Below, one piece after another: positions 44,410 to 54,120 of a stretch of 64,000 bases of DNA (position 1 is the first letter of the stretch; each line of letters opens with the position of its first letter). The translations under genes were made by a program, and so were the position numbers. The notes beneath the pieces are model-generated. The model saw nothing but the letters and a program-made list of their open reading frames with translations. It was not told the DNA's origin and ran no database searches. Origin of the DNA: an uncultured Bacteroidaceae bacterium (GTDB taxonomy: Bacteria; Bacteroidota; Bacteroidia; Bacteroidales; Bacteroidaceae); NCBI GenBank assembly GCA_934426255.1, contig CAKRYD010000001.1, positions 106,114 to 170,113 on the forward strand. Direction: 5' to 3'.

Positions 44410-46227
44410 TTACATACGTTCAGGCATTTCTATGCCTAAAAGTCCCATGCCGGTTTTGAGGATTTTGGCTATATTGGCCGATAATAGTAGGCGCAATTGT
44501 TTTTTGCCGCAGTCCTTTTCATGCAGGATGCTGTAGTCATGGTAGAATTGGTTGAATTCCTTCACCAAGTCATAGCAATAATTGGCAATTCCGCTTGGGC
44601 TGTAATCTTCTCCTGCTTGTTTTACAACAGCTTTGAAGTCGGCAAGATGCTGTATCAAATCTTGTTCTTTTTCGTTGGCGGCTATCGTTTCTGATAATGA
44701 ACTGGGCACTTCAAATTTCTCTTCAATAGCTTTGCGCAGCACACTGCGGATACGAGCATATGTATATTGTATGAATGGGCCTGTGTTGCCGTTGAAGTCG
44801 ATGCTTTCTTGTGGATTGAACATCATATTCTTTCGTGCGTCGACCTTGAGTAAAAAGTATTTTAGTGCTCCCAGACCAACGATGCGAGCTATTTCGTCTT
44901 TTTCTTTTGTGCTCATGTCTTGGAACTTGCCCAGGTCTTCGCTTGTTTGCCTTGCTGTGCGTATCATTTCTGCTATTAAGTCGTCAGCATCGACTACGGT
45001 GCCTTCGCGGCTTTTCATCTTGCCGTTGGGGAGTTCGACCATTCCATAAGAAAAGTGCACTAGGTCTTTACCCCATTTGAATCCTAATTTGTCCAACAGA
45101 ATACTGAGCACTTGAAAATGATAGTTCTGCTCGTTTCCTACGACATAAATCATTTTGTCTATGGGGTAGTCGCGGAAACGCAACTTGGCTGTTCCGATGT
45201 CTTGGGTCATGTAGACGGAAGTTCCATCTTTACGCAAAAGTAATTTTTCGTCAAGTCCTTCTTTTCGTAGGTCGGCCCATACGGATCCATCCTCGTGACG
45301 TACGAAGAGACCTTTTTGCAAGCCTCTTTCAACCTCCTCCTTGCCTACCAGGTAAGTTTCCGATTCATAGTAAATCTTGTCGAAGCTTACTCCTAAAGCC
45401 TTGTATGTTTCATCGAAGCCTGCGTATACCCAATTGTTCATTTTTTTCCAAAGGGCACGTACTTCCGGATCGTTGTGTTCCCACTTGACCAGCATCTCAT
45501 GGGCTTCTTTTATCAAGGGTGCTTCTTGTTCTGCTTTTTCTTTAGCCTTTTCTTCGCTCAGACCTTCAGCGATATATTGTGCAGTGAGATCTTTTACCTC
45601 TGTTCTATAATGTTTGTCGAAAGCAACATAGTAGTCACCTATCAAGTGATCCCCTTTCTTTCCCGATGATTCAGGCGTTTCGCCGTTTCCCCACTTTTGC
45701 CAAGCCAACATGCTCTTGCAGATGTGTATGCCGCGATCGTTTACGATGTTAGTGCGTACTATTTTGTTGCCATTGGCCTTTATTACATTTGAAAGAGCCC
45801 ATCCTAACAGATTGTTACGCACATGCCCTAAATGTAGAGGCTTGTTGGTGTTCGGCGAAGAGTACTCTATCATCACCAAAGGGGAGTCCTCGGTCGCATT
45901 TTCTATGCCATACTGTGCATTGGCTTCGATGGAATTCAAAAGTCTTATCCAATATGCGGGAGCTATGCTTAAATTCAGAAAGCCTTTTATGACATTATAT
46001 TTTTCAATGGCCTCCTCATTTTGCTGTAACCATGCTCCTATGGCATTTGCTGTGTCTTCTGGCTTTTGCCGTGAAATACGTAAAAAAGGAAATACTACAA
46101 GGGTAAAATGTCCTTCGAACTCTTTTTTCGTTTTTTGTAATTGGACTTGTTCTGATTTTATTTCTGTGCCATAGATTTCTTTGATGGCGCGAACCACTGA
46201 CGAGGCGATAATTTTGTCTATATTCAT
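44410..46227 (-). CDS. argS: Arginyl-tRNA synthetase
   Basis: This 605-aa class I synthetase charges tRNA-Arg. Its HIGH motif reads HLGH in SSPNTNKPLHLGHVRNNLLG. The KMSKS counterpart is degenerate (GKMKSREGTVV), as in many ArgRS. The DALR anticodon-binding domain ends in MGLLGIEMPERM. It heads a cluster with rnhA, the MsbA-like and LtaS-like genes. Confidence 0.96.
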   Translation of the reverse strand: MNIDKIIASSVVRAIKEIYGTEIKSEQVQLQKTKKEFEGHFTLVVFPFLRISRQKPEDTANAIGAWLQQNEEAIEKYNVIKGFLNLSIAPAYWIRLLNSIEANAQYGIENATEDSPLVMIEYSSPNTNKPLHLGHVRNNLLGWALSNVIKANGNKIVRTNIVNDRGIHICKSMLAWQKWGNGETPESSGKKGDHLIGDYYVAFDKHYRTEVKDLTAQYIAEGLSEEKAKEKAEQEAPLIKEAHEMLVKWEHNDPEVRALWKKMNNWVYAGFDETYKALGVSFDKIYYESETYLVGKEEVERGLQKGLFVRHEDGSVWADLRKEGLDEKLLLRKDGTSVYMTQDIGTAKLRFRDYPIDKMIYVVGNEQNYHFQVLSILLDKLGFKWGKDLVHFSYGMVELPNGKMKSREGTVVDADDLIAEMIRTARQTSEDLGKFQDMSTKEKDEIARIVGLGALKYFLLKVDARKNMMFNPQESIDFNGNTGPFIQYTYARIRSVLRKAIEEKFEVPSSLSETIAANEKEQDLIQHLADFKAVVKQAGEDYSPSGIANYCYDLVKEFNQFYHDYSILHEKDCGKKQLRLLLSANIAKILKTGMGLLGIEMPERM

Positions 46228-46247
46228 TGCTTAATGATATCAAGTAT

Positions 46248-46256
46248 GCAAAGTTA
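46248..46256 (-). promoter_or_regulatory. argS promoter (-7 element)
   Basis: The minus strand reads TAACTTTGC, a perfect -7 element, 20 bp before the argS ATG. No TTG is found at the -33 distance. Confidence 0.5.
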
Positions 46257-46280
46257 CGATTTTTGCCGCATATCTTAGAT

Positions 46281-48146
46281 TTATGGCTCTGCGATTTTGG
46301 GCTTCTTGGGCAATATGTAATTCAAGTTATATCGTTGGTTGTCGTCAGAGTTCCCTTTTCCGACACCTTTTTGCATTAAGTTTTTCAATTCTCCGAAATG
46401 ATGCCTGTAGACATCTCTTGGTGAGATGCCGTGAGCTTTACAAATGGAAGCTGCCATGCCTACTACTTCGCCCATCATGCCCGTTGTGCGCATCACTCTG
46501 ATGGAGCCATGTGCCACATGTGTCACACTGATGTCGCGTCCGGCCATAAACAGGTTGTTGATATTCCTTGAGTAGAGACAACGATAAGGTATTGGATATG
46601 GATAGATGTCCGTATTGGTGTTGATTGCCTTGAATTCCTTTCCCGGGAAAAACTTGGAGTTTTTAGGGTCAGGACTGTGCAGGTCCATGGGCCAGGATGT
46701 TGCGGCAGTACCGTCCTCTTGCATTACATAGCGCGTGATATCTTCTTGCTTTAGGATATAATCGCCCAACAAACGGCGGCTTTCGCGTTTCCCGGAAACA
46801 TAAGCTACCCAACCCAAGTCTCTATTCTTGAATGTATCATTGTCTTTTAGCTTGTTCTTTAAATAGCTCCAATTGGCATAAATAACCAGCATTCCGTAGT
46901 CGCGTACTTGTTCGAAATGCTTTGTCTTGTCTATTTGCATCCCTGTTTCCCATGTCCATTCACCCATCGTGACTCTTTCGCAACTTTCATCGGTAAAATG
47001 CATGCCGTAATCAAATAGCGGAAAACTGCAAGCTTTGCCCAAATCTACCGAATACCACATTACCGAAGCTCCGAGAGTCATTGAATCAGGTTGCTCGGGT
47101 GCACGAGACTCGTTGAACTCGTTCCGTGCTTCCCGCCCCATTCTGTAATCGGCACCGGCAAGGAATCCTACGGTTCCGTCGCCTGTACAATCGCAAAACA
47201 AGGGAGCTTCCAGGCGAATTTCCTTGCCAGTCTCGATATGGGTGGCAATGACGGCTTTGATCAAATCTCCATCTTTCTCGGTGCCTGTTACTCTGTAGTT
47301 AGTAAACAGCTCAATACCTTTTTCGTTTTTTACGAAGTCCATTTTTCTTTGGTCTTCATAGAAATCTGCAGGTTGTGCGTTTCCTCCTCTTCTTGGATTA
47401 AATTCCTTTTGCAGGTCGCCCAATTTGGTGTACGTCCCTATGTTGATGTGGCCGCTTGTATGTACGCGTATTTCTGAGCTGTTATTGCCGCCGATTATGG
47501 GGCGGTCGTTTATCAGAGCCACTTTGCAACCCAATCTTGCAGCTGCAGCTGCAGCACTGATTCCTGCTGTGCCTGCTCCGCAAACGATGAAATCATATTT
47601 TCCTTGTAATGGCGCTGTTTTCGGAAGCTTTAATTGGTTACGGCGAAAAGCTTTCAATTCGGTTTTATCGGAAGGAGGCGGACAGCTACTTTTCGTCGTC
47701 AGATAAATAGCATCGCAGCGTCCTTCAAATCCGGTCAGGTCGTGGAGTGCCACATGTAATTTCCCTTTTTTGAGCTTCAGGGTGCCTGCATCCTGCCACA
47801 TCCAGCTTGAACCTTCATTCCCTAATTCGTTTTTTGTGCTTTTCCCGTTTATAAGTAGCTGGAATGCGCCCGGCCCTTTGCCGTTGTGCCAAGGAGAAGT
47901 CCAGTTAAATGTACGCACATATAAGTGGTAGGTCCCTGATGATGGGACTTCGATTTCAGTCCAAGCGTCTTCGACAGCTTTTCCCAAGCCGTGTGCCAAC
48001 AGATAGGGCGATCCCATCTCTTCCATGAACTGCTGGTCTACTACCCAGCCGCCTTTATGTTTGAAATTTTCAGTCTCAAGCCATATTTCTGCTCCGTTAG
48101 ATATGATACAAACGAAGATTGACAGTAGAAATAATTTGGTCCTCAT
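46281..48146 (-). CDS. Secreted FAD-dependent oxidoreductase with N-terminal beta domain
   Basis: This 621-aa protein has a signal peptide (about 1-18). A beta-rich, CBM-like domain (about 20-155) includes GTYHLYVRTFNWTSPWHNGK and FQLLINGK. The FAD domain begins at YDFIVCGAGTAGISAAAAAARLG (split here as YDFIVCGAGTAGIS and AAAAAARLG), has GGNNSSEIRVH, and ends in LFMAGRDISVTHVAHGSIRV, the FAD_oxidored pattern common in Bacteroidetes glycan loci. It likely oxidises a sugar-linked substrate in the periplasm. No glycan-import genes adjoin. A tract of 7 G/C pairs lies about 19 bp upstream of its start. Confidence 0.75.
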   Translation of the reverse strand: MRTKLFLLSIFVCIISNGAEIWLETENFKHKGGWVVDQQFMEEMGSPYLLAHGLGKAVEDAWTEIEVPSSGTYHLYVRTFNWTSPWHNGKGPGAFQLLINGKSTKNELGNEGSSWMWQDAGTLKLKKGKLHVALHDLTGFEGRCDAIYLTTKSSCPPPSDKTELKAFRRNQLKLPKTAPLQGKYDFIVCGAGTAGISAAAAAARLGCKVALINDRPIIGGNNSSEIRVHTSGHINIGTYTKLGDLQKEFNPRRGGNAQPADFYEDQRKMDFVKNEKGIELFTNYRVTGTEKDGDLIKAVIATHIETGKEIRLEAPLFCDCTGDGTVGFLAGADYRMGREARNEFNESRAPEQPDSMTLGASVMWYSVDLGKACSFPLFDYGMHFTDESCERVTMGEWTWETGMQIDKTKHFEQVRDYGMLVIYANWSYLKNKLKDNDTFKNRDLGWVAYVSGKRESRRLLGDYILKQEDITRYVMQEDGTAATSWPMDLHSPDPKNSKFFPGKEFKAINTNTDIYPYPIPYRCLYSRNINNLFMAGRDISVTHVAHGSIRVMRTTGMMGEVVGMAASICKAHGISPRDVYRHHFGELKNLMQKGVGKGNSDDNQRYNLNYILPKKPKIAEP

Positions 48147-48208
48147 TTTCCGAAGGTGTGCTTAGGGGGGGAAAATAATTCATCAAGGAGCGCAGCTGCC
48201 TGATACAG

Positions 48209-48904
48209 CTATTTATTTAATAGTTTGTTTAATCCTTCATCCACCTTTTTATTGGCATCTTCTTTTGCTTTGTTGATGGCATCGTTGGCTTTGGCGGCAG
48301 CTTTGCTGATTTTTTCGTTGGCTTTCCGGTTGGCTTCATCCACCTTCTTCTCAGCATTTTCTTTTGCTGCATTCTTAGCATCTTCTACGGTCTGTTTGGC
48401 CGCATTTTTCGCGTCCTCTGCCGTTTGTTTGGCCGCATTTTTGATGGTTTCTCCTGCATTTTTGGCACTTTCGCCTATGTTGTTTGCTTTTTCTTCAACA
48501 TTAATAGCTTCACCGCTTGCGGCCTTTGTCGCTGCATCTGCGGCTTCATCGGCTACAGCATTGATAACGTTTGAGAATTCTTTTCCTGTGATATCTTTGA
48601 AGCTTTGTTTGGCTGCTTCGGCTTTCTGCTGTGCGTTTTCTAAAACCGATTTGGTCCCATCAACCTCTTCTTGTGCTTTTGCTATCGCAGCTTCCTGCTG
48701 TTCAGGTGTCTCATATTTGATGATATGCTGCACACTGTCCAAATGGGCAGATTCACGTGCAAGTCGGTCGTTGAGCTGTTCTACTTGTTGCAGGGCGTTT
48801 TCAACGTTTTGCTGTGCTTCTTCGGTTTTTTGTTTGTTGGGCGAGCACGAAGCTGCAATCATTGCGGTGGCAGTTATAGCCACGATAAATCTTTTCTGTT
48901 TCAT
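48209..48904 (-). CDS. Coiled-coil, LEA/apolipoprotein-like lipoprotein
   Basis: This 231-aa protein has a lipobox AASC with Cys20. The mature part is nearly all helix, rich in Ala, Lys, Glu and Asp. From about residue 130 it shows repeats of 11 residues of the type AAKQTAEDAKN, resembling group 3 LEA and apolipoprotein-like helices. It is probably attached to a membrane and perhaps protects against desiccation, osmotic or envelope stress. The frame opens earlier at 48964 in an ATGA overlap with the SulP stop, but a perfect promoter lies between, and the lipobox requires the shorter start. Its function is not known. Confidence 0.7.
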   Translation of the reverse strand: MKQKRFIVAITATAMIAASCSPNKQKTEEAQQNVENALQQVEQLNDRLARESAHLDSVQHIIKYETPEQQEAAIAKAQEEVDGTKSVLENAQQKAEAAKQSFKDITGKEFSNVINAVADEAADAATKAASGEAINVEEKANNIGESAKNAGETIKNAAKQTAEDAKNAAKQTVEDAKNAAKENAEKKVDEANRKANEKISKAAAKANDAINKAKEDANKKVDEGLNKLLNK

Positions 48905-48922
48905 TGTGCGTGGTTTTAGACT

Positions 48923-48931
48923 GCAAATATA
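48923..48931 (-). promoter_or_regulatory. Lipoprotein gene promoter (-7 element)
   Basis: The minus strand reads TATATTTGC with TTG exactly 20 bp upstream at 48952-48954, inside the last codons of the SulP gene region. It gives a leader of about 15 nt and selects the start at 48904. Confidence 0.72.
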
Positions 48932-48960
48932 ATCAGTTTTGCTCTGATTGGCAATAAATT

Positions 48961-50670
48961 TCATTGCTTTCGCTCCTTTTCACGTATCGTTTGCATCAAT
49001 GCAGCTGCTCGTTCGAGGGCAACATTAATATTGGGGCAAATATGGTCTTTCCCAAGAAGCTTGTAAAATCCTGCGTGTTCCAATACGGTACGTACGTTAT
49101 CCTGTACGCCCGAAAGTATGATGTGAGTACCTTCGCGCTGTGCTATTTCGCAGAGGTTTTGCAGGTTGTGCAATCCGGTTGAGTCGATAAACGGTACGCG
49201 GCGCATGCGTATGACCCGCACCTTGGGACGGTCGGACATGGTGGTCATCAGGTCTTCAAACTTATTGGCAATGCCGAAAAAGTATGGGCCGTTGATTTCA
49301 TACACTTCAACGCCTTGCGGTATAATGAGGTGTTCTTCGTGCAGCTCTGCGTCGGTTTCTTCGTTGGGATCTATTTCGTCTGCTATTACCCTTATCTCGG
49401 TTGTTTCGGCCATGCGGCGCATAAAGAGCAGGCATGCTATGAGCAGACCAACTTCAATGGCTACGGTCAAATCGAAAACCACAGTGAGCAAGAATGTGAC
49501 GATGAGCACGGCTATGTCGCTCTTGGGGTTCTTCATGAGTTGCATGAATGTGCGCCATCCGCTCATGTTGTATGCCACAACGACCAGGATTCCGGCCAGG
49601 CAGGCCATCGGGATGTAACCGGCAAGTGGCATCAGCAAAAGGAATATGACCAGAAGAGTGAGGGCGTGTATAATGCCTGAAACAGGGGTCAGGCCGCCGT
49701 TGTTGATATTAGTCATGGTGCGGGCGATGGCTCCTGTGCACGGAATGCCTCCGAAAAGAGGCGTACACAGATTGGCAAAGCCTTGGCCTATGAGCTCTTG
49801 ATTGGAATTGTGATGGTATCCGCGCACACCATCGGCTACTGTCGCTGAAAGCAGTGACTCAATGGCACCAAGAACAGCTATAACCATAGCCGTTGGAAAT
49901 AGCCGCTTGACATTTTCCCAACTCAGATTGGGAATTTGCAGCGGTGGTATTTCGGCTTTGATGTCACCAAAGGAGTCGTGAATGGTAGCGATGTGAATGT
50001 TGCCTTGGCGGTTAACGAAAAAGACAACTATGGTCATTACGATGATGGCGATAAGCGATCCGGGCAGCTTCTTGGATATCTTGGGAGTCAGGGTAATGAT
50101 GGCAATGCTGAGCAGACCGATGGCAGTGGTCGGCCAATCGATGGTTGAGAGATGGCTGGCGTAGACCTCCCATTTCGATAGAAAGTCACCGGGCATCTTT
50201 CCTGTGATGGTTAGTCCTAACAGGTCTTTTACTTGAGTCGTAAGAATGGTTACTGCGATGCCGCTTGTGAACCCTACGACGATAGGATATGGAATGAACT
50301 TGATGATGGTACCTAATTGGCAGAACCCGAGCAGAATAAGAAAGAGACCTGCTAAAATGGTGGCAACCATCAGACCGGAAATGCCCAGTGCAGGGTCGCT
50401 CACGATACCGAATATGATGACAATGAAAGCTCCTGTTGGCCCTCCAATTTGCACCCTGCTTCCTCCAAGTGCTGAAACGAGGAAACCACCGATGATAGCT
50501 GTCAGAATGCCTTGTGATGGTGATACGCCCGATGCTATTCCGAATGCAATGGCCAAGGGCAGGGCTACGATGCCGACAATGATTCCGGCTACGAGGTCTG
50601 CACTGAATTTTTCTTTAGAATAGTGCCGCAGGTCCGTTATCAGGCGCGGCGAGAATTTGAAACCGTTCAT
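48961..50670 (-). CDS. SulP-family anion transporter with STAS domain
   Basis: This 569-aa protein has ten or more membrane segments and a cytosolic STAS domain at about 440-550. GIASGVSPSQGILTAIIGGF and QIGGPTGAFIVII are the sulphate-transporter signatures, and VRVIRMRRVPFIDSTGLHNL is the STAS strand. It carries sulphate, bicarbonate or dicarboxylates; which one is not readable. Its 5' leader of about 75 nt contains a nested stem-loop. Confidence 0.9.
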   Translation of the reverse strand: MNGFKFSPRLITDLRHYSKEKFSADLVAGIIVGIVALPLAIAFGIASGVSPSQGILTAIIGGFLVSALGGSRVQIGGPTGAFIVIIFGIVSDPALGISGLMVATILAGLFLILLGFCQLGTIIKFIPYPIVVGFTSGIAVTILTTQVKDLLGLTITGKMPGDFLSKWEVYASHLSTIDWPTTAIGLLSIAIITLTPKISKKLPGSLIAIIVMTIVVFFVNRQGNIHIATIHDSFGDIKAEIPPLQIPNLSWENVKRLFPTAMVIAVLGAIESLLSATVADGVRGYHHNSNQELIGQGFANLCTPLFGGIPCTGAIARTMTNINNGGLTPVSGIIHALTLLVIFLLLMPLAGYIPMACLAGILVVVAYNMSGWRTFMQLMKNPKSDIAVLIVTFLLTVVFDLTVAIEVGLLIACLLFMRRMAETTEIRVIADEIDPNEETDAELHEEHLIIPQGVEVYEINGPYFFGIANKFEDLMTTMSDRPKVRVIRMRRVPFIDSTGLHNLQNLCEIAQREGTHIILSGVQDNVRTVLEHAGFYKLLGKDHICPNINVALERAAALMQTIREKERKQ

Positions 50671-50690
50671 ATGTTTAGTATTGAATTGTA

Positions 50691-50738
50691 GAAAAGGATG
50701 TTATGCTCCTATTCACGGTCGGAGGAGCACTCCTTTTC
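50691..50738 (-). promoter_or_regulatory. Nested stem-loop in the sulP leader
   Basis: Two arm pairs are stacked: GAAAAGGA with TCCTTTTC, and inside it GTGCTCC with GGAGCAT (one G-U). It lies between the promoter and the start codon, ending about 20 bp before the ATG, so it would be in the untranslated leader. No known riboswitch is recognised. Confidence 0.45.
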
Positions 50739-50749
50739 TGAAACGAGGT

Positions 50750-50758
50750 GCAAAGTTA
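50750..50758 (-). promoter_or_regulatory. sulP promoter (-7 element)
   Basis: The minus strand reads TAACTTTGC. No TTG lies at the -33 distance. The 313-bp gap to the next gene also holds the divergent promoter at 50935-50943 and nothing else clear. Confidence 0.5.
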
Positions 50759-50934
50759 CTACTTTTTTGCTTGATAGCGATTTTTTATAAGCCACGAGCT
50801 GCAATTTGCTGCCTATTTGCCACAATTTGCAAGCCATGTCGAATGCAGGGCTTCATACTCGTTTCTATATGCCCGGAATGGGTGCTGACGGCATGTTCTG
50901 TGGCAAACTTCCTTTACGGTAAAAGAAAAAGATG

Positions 50935-50943
50935 TAACTTTGT
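50935..50943 (+). promoter_or_regulatory. Promoter of the acetyltransferase-like operon (-7 element)
   Basis: TAACTTTGT matches the -7 consensus, 41 bp before the start at 50984. A 7-bp hairpin, TGTGTGG with CCACACA at 50941-50967, overlaps its end and would open the transcript. Confidence 0.5.
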
Positions 50944-50983
50944 GTGGTTTTACGATTAAGCCACACATTATAAACAGCAACGC

Positions 50984-52117
50984 ATGACAATTACGATAAA
51001 GAGAGTTGGTTGCAAGGCAGACCTGAAACATTTTATCCGTTTTAATTATGAAATGTATAAGGGTAATGCCTTTTCAGTGCCCGACCTGTATGAAGATATG
51101 CTGAAGACCTTGTCGCCAGGCAAGAATCCGGCTTTTGAATTCTGTGAAGCCGATTATTTTCTGGCTTATCGCGATGGAAAAATAGTCGGTCGGGTAGCGG
51201 CTATCATCAACAAGCGAGCCAATGCTGCATGGAATAAGAAAGCAGTACGCTTCGGGTGGATCGACTTCATTGACGATGAGGAAGTAAGCAAAGCTCTTGT
51301 CGAGACCGTTTCGGCCTGGGGCAAGGAACGTGGCATGGATATGATGGAAGGACCGTTGGGCTTCACGGATATGGACGCGGAGGGCATGCTGATAGAAGGC
51401 TTTGACCAATTAAGTACAATGGCTACCATCTACAATTTTCCCTATTATCCGCAGCACATGGAAAAGCTGGGGCTGCAAAAGGAAATGGACTGGATTGAGA
51501 TGAAGCTGAAAGTGCCCGATGCTGTACCTGAAAAGTATAAGCGCATAGCCGAAGTCGTGAAAAACAAATGCCGGCTACATGTGCGCAAGCTGAAAAGCAT
51601 GAGAGAAGTGCGTAAGGACGCTTTGGGCTATAAAATCTTTGATTTGATAAATGAGGCGTATACACCGCTATTCGGATATTCACAGATGACAAAAAGTCAA
51701 ATAGACCAGTATATCAACGAGTATCTGCCTATCTTGGACTTGGATATGGTAACCCTGATTGAAAACGAAGAAAACGAAATTGTCGGAGTTGGTATATCAA
51801 TGGCTTCATTGTCGACAGCTTTGCAACGCGCCAAAGGGAAGCTGTTTCCTTTCGGCTGGTTTTATTTGCTGAAATCACTTTATATCAAGCGGCCGCCTAT
51901 CTTGGATTTGCTATTGGTGGCCGTAAAACCCGAATATCAGAACAAAGGTGTGAATGCCTTGCTTTTTGCCGACTTGATACCGATTTACATAAAAAAAGGC
52001 TTCAAGTGGGGCGAGACAAATCCAGAATTGGAAGTCAACGAAAAGGTGCAGTCGCAGTGGCAGTATCTGGATGGTAAGATACATAAGCGGCGTCGGTGCT
52101 ATTCAAAACAAATTTAA
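50984..52117 (+). CDS. GNAT-like N-acetyltransferase of unknown substrate
   Basis: This 377-aa protein opens with MTITIKRVGCKADLKHFIRF and has PLGFTDMDAEGMLIEGFD and LLLVAVKPEYQNKGVNALLF, the latter like a GNAT acetyl-CoA loop (Q/RxxG/A). Bacteroidales homologues are annotated as N-acetyltransferases or hypothetical proteins. The length suggests two GNAT-like folds, with the acceptor-binding part at about 190-260. Its acceptor is unknown. It is 7 nt before parE. Confidence 0.65.
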   Translation: MTITIKRVGCKADLKHFIRFNYEMYKGNAFSVPDLYEDMLKTLSPGKNPAFEFCEADYFLAYRDGKIVGRVAAIINKRANAAWNKKAVRFGWIDFIDDEEVSKALVETVSAWGKERGMDMMEGPLGFTDMDAEGMLIEGFDQLSTMATIYNFPYYPQHMEKLGLQKEMDWIEMKLKVPDAVPEKYKRIAEVVKNKCRLHVRKLKSMREVRKDALGYKIFDLINEAYTPLFGYSQMTKSQIDQYINEYLPILDLDMVTLIENEENEIVGVGISMASLSTALQRAKGKLFPFGWFYLLKSLYIKRPPILDLLLVAVKPEYQNKGVNALLFADLIPIYIKKGFKWGETNPELEVNEKVQSQWQYLDGKIHKRRRCYSKQI

Positions 52118-52124
52118 GGAAGCC

Positions 52125-54107
52125 ATGGCAGAGGATATTGAAAATAAAGTGGCGGAATATAACGAGGAAAGTATACGCCATCTCAGTGATATGGATCATA
52201 TCCGTACACGTCCCGGTATGTATATCGGCCGTTTGGGCGATGGTTCACACCCCGAAGATGGTATTTATGTACTTTTAAAAGAGGTGATAGACAACAGTAT
52301 TGACGAATTTCGCATGCGGTTTGGAAAACGAATCGATGTTGACATGACTGGCAACCGCCTCGGCATGAGAGTGCGCGATTATGGGCGTGGAATACCACAG
52401 GGAAAACTCGTAGAGGCCGTGAGTGAGCTGAATACAGGTGCGAAATACGACAGCAAGACCTTTCAAAAGAGCATAGGCTTAAACGGAGTTGGTTTGAAAG
52501 CTGTAAATGCGCTTAGTTCCCATTTTGAAGCTGCATCATATCGTGACGGAAAGGTAAGGCGTGTCTCATTTGAAAAAGGACGGTTGGTGAACGATACTAC
52601 CATAGAGACCGACGAACCAAACGGAACGGAAATCAGCTTTACGCCGGACGACACGTTGTTCTTGAATTATGCGTTTCGTGACGACTATATTGAAGAAAAG
52701 CTGAAGAATTATACATATCTGAATGTCGGACTGAGCATCTATTACAACGGACATCATATTGTAAGTCGCAACGGATTGGCGGACTTGCTTAACGACAATC
52801 TGACAGTGCCGGTATTATATCCGATAGTACATTTGAAAGGCGAGAACATAGAGATCGCTTTTACCCATACCAATCAATACGGCGAAGAATACTATTCGTT
52901 TGTGAACGGCCAACATACATCGCAAGGCGGTACCCATCAAAGCGCATTCAAGGAACATATAGCCAGAACTATAAAGGACTTCTATGGGAAAAACATAGAA
53001 GTGCAAGATGTTCGCAACGGAATAGTGGCGGCAATCTCCCTGAATGTTGAAGAACCCATGTTTGAGAGCCAAACGAAAATAAAGCTCGGTTCGCTCACAA
53101 TGTCGCCGGGCGGTGTAAGCGTGAACAAGTTCGTAGGCGATTTTATCAAGGAAAACGTAGACAATTACTTGCACCGCAATCCTGAGATGGCCGAAGCTCT
53201 GCTGCAAAAGATACAGGATTCTGAACGCGAGCGGAAGGCTTTGGCCGGGGTGACCAAACTGGCGCGCGAACGTGCAAAAAAAGTAAATCTGCATAATGAT
53301 AAGTTGCGCGATTGCCACATACATTTTAACGACACACGTGGCAACAGACAAGAAGACAGCTCTTTGTTTATTACAGAAGGCTTGTCGGCCAGCGGCTCCA
53401 TTACAAAAAGTCGCGACGTGAGCACACAGGCGGTGTTCAGCCTGAGGGGAAAACCCAAGAATTGCTTTGGCGAGACGAAAGAATTGGTATATAAAAATGA
53501 AGAATTCAATCTGCTGCAGGCGGCTTTGAACATTGAAGACGGCTTGGACGGCCTGCGTTATAATAAGGTAATAGTCGCTACCGATGCAGATGTTGACGGA
53601 ATGCATATCCGGCTGCTGATGATAACATTCTTCTTGAAGTTTTTTCCGGATTTGATAAAGAAAGGGCACGTTTATATCCTGCAGACCCCTCTGTTTCGCG
53701 TGCGTAACAAAATAAAAAAAACACGAAAGAATTCGGAAAAGACGGCCACAATATCTTCAAAGGCGGCTGGCGCTGCTATTCTGAAACAACAAAAAAGTAG
53801 CGGTCGTGCTGAATTTGAAACGCGTTATTGCTATAGCGAACAAGAGCGGCTACAGGCCATAAAAGAGCTTGGACCAAATCCCGAAATAACCCGTTTTAAA
53901 GGATTGGGAGAGATTTCTCCTGAGGAGTTCAAGCATTTCATCGGTCCCGAAATGCGTTTGGAGCGGGTGTCGCTACATAAAGATGATCAGGTGGACGAAT
54001 TGCTAAATTATTATATGGGTAAAAATACTGCCGAACGCCAGGACTTCATCATTAATAATCTGGTAATAGAAGAGGAACGCCCAGACGATGACTTCGTTGA
54101 ATCTTGA
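52125..54107 (+). CDS. parE: DNA topoisomerase IV subunit B
   Basis: This 660-aa type IIA ATPase subunit opens with the GHKL fold (DHIRTRPGMYIGRLGDGSHP) and has the ATP lid GLNGVGLKAVNAL and the Toprim core SLFITEGLSASGSITKSRD and VIVATDADVDGMHIRLLM. It partners ParC, which is not in the window, to unlink daughter chromosomes. The ATG at 52125 is preceded by GGAAG; the frame opens 18 codons earlier inside the previous gene. Confidence 0.9.
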   Translation: MAEDIENKVAEYNEESIRHLSDMDHIRTRPGMYIGRLGDGSHPEDGIYVLLKEVIDNSIDEFRMRFGKRIDVDMTGNRLGMRVRDYGRGIPQGKLVEAVSELNTGAKYDSKTFQKSIGLNGVGLKAVNALSSHFEAASYRDGKVRRVSFEKGRLVNDTTIETDEPNGTEISFTPDDTLFLNYAFRDDYIEEKLKNYTYLNVGLSIYYNGHHIVSRNGLADLLNDNLTVPVLYPIVHLKGENIEIAFTHTNQYGEEYYSFVNGQHTSQGGTHQSAFKEHIARTIKDFYGKNIEVQDVRNGIVAAISLNVEEPMFESQTKIKLGSLTMSPGGVSVNKFVGDFIKENVDNYLHRNPEMAEALLQKIQDSERERKALAGVTKLARERAKKVNLHNDKLRDCHIHFNDTRGNRQEDSSLFITEGLSASGSITKSRDVSTQAVFSLRGKPKNCFGETKELVYKNEEFNLLQAALNIEDGLDGLRYNKVIVATDADVDGMHIRLLMITFFLKFFPDLIKKGHVYILQTPLFRVRNKIKKTRKNSEKTATISSKAAGAAILKQQKSSGRAEFETRYCYSEQERLQAIKELGPNPEITRFKGLGEISPEEFKHFIGPEMRLERVSLHKDDQVDELLNYYMGKNTAERQDFIINNLVIEEERPDDDFVES

Positions 54108-54120
54108 AAACAGTGCCATA

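Noticed and set aside
48905..48964. Extended lipoprotein start overlapping sulP as ATGA
   Set aside because: The promoter at 48923-48931 and the lipobox require the start at 48904.
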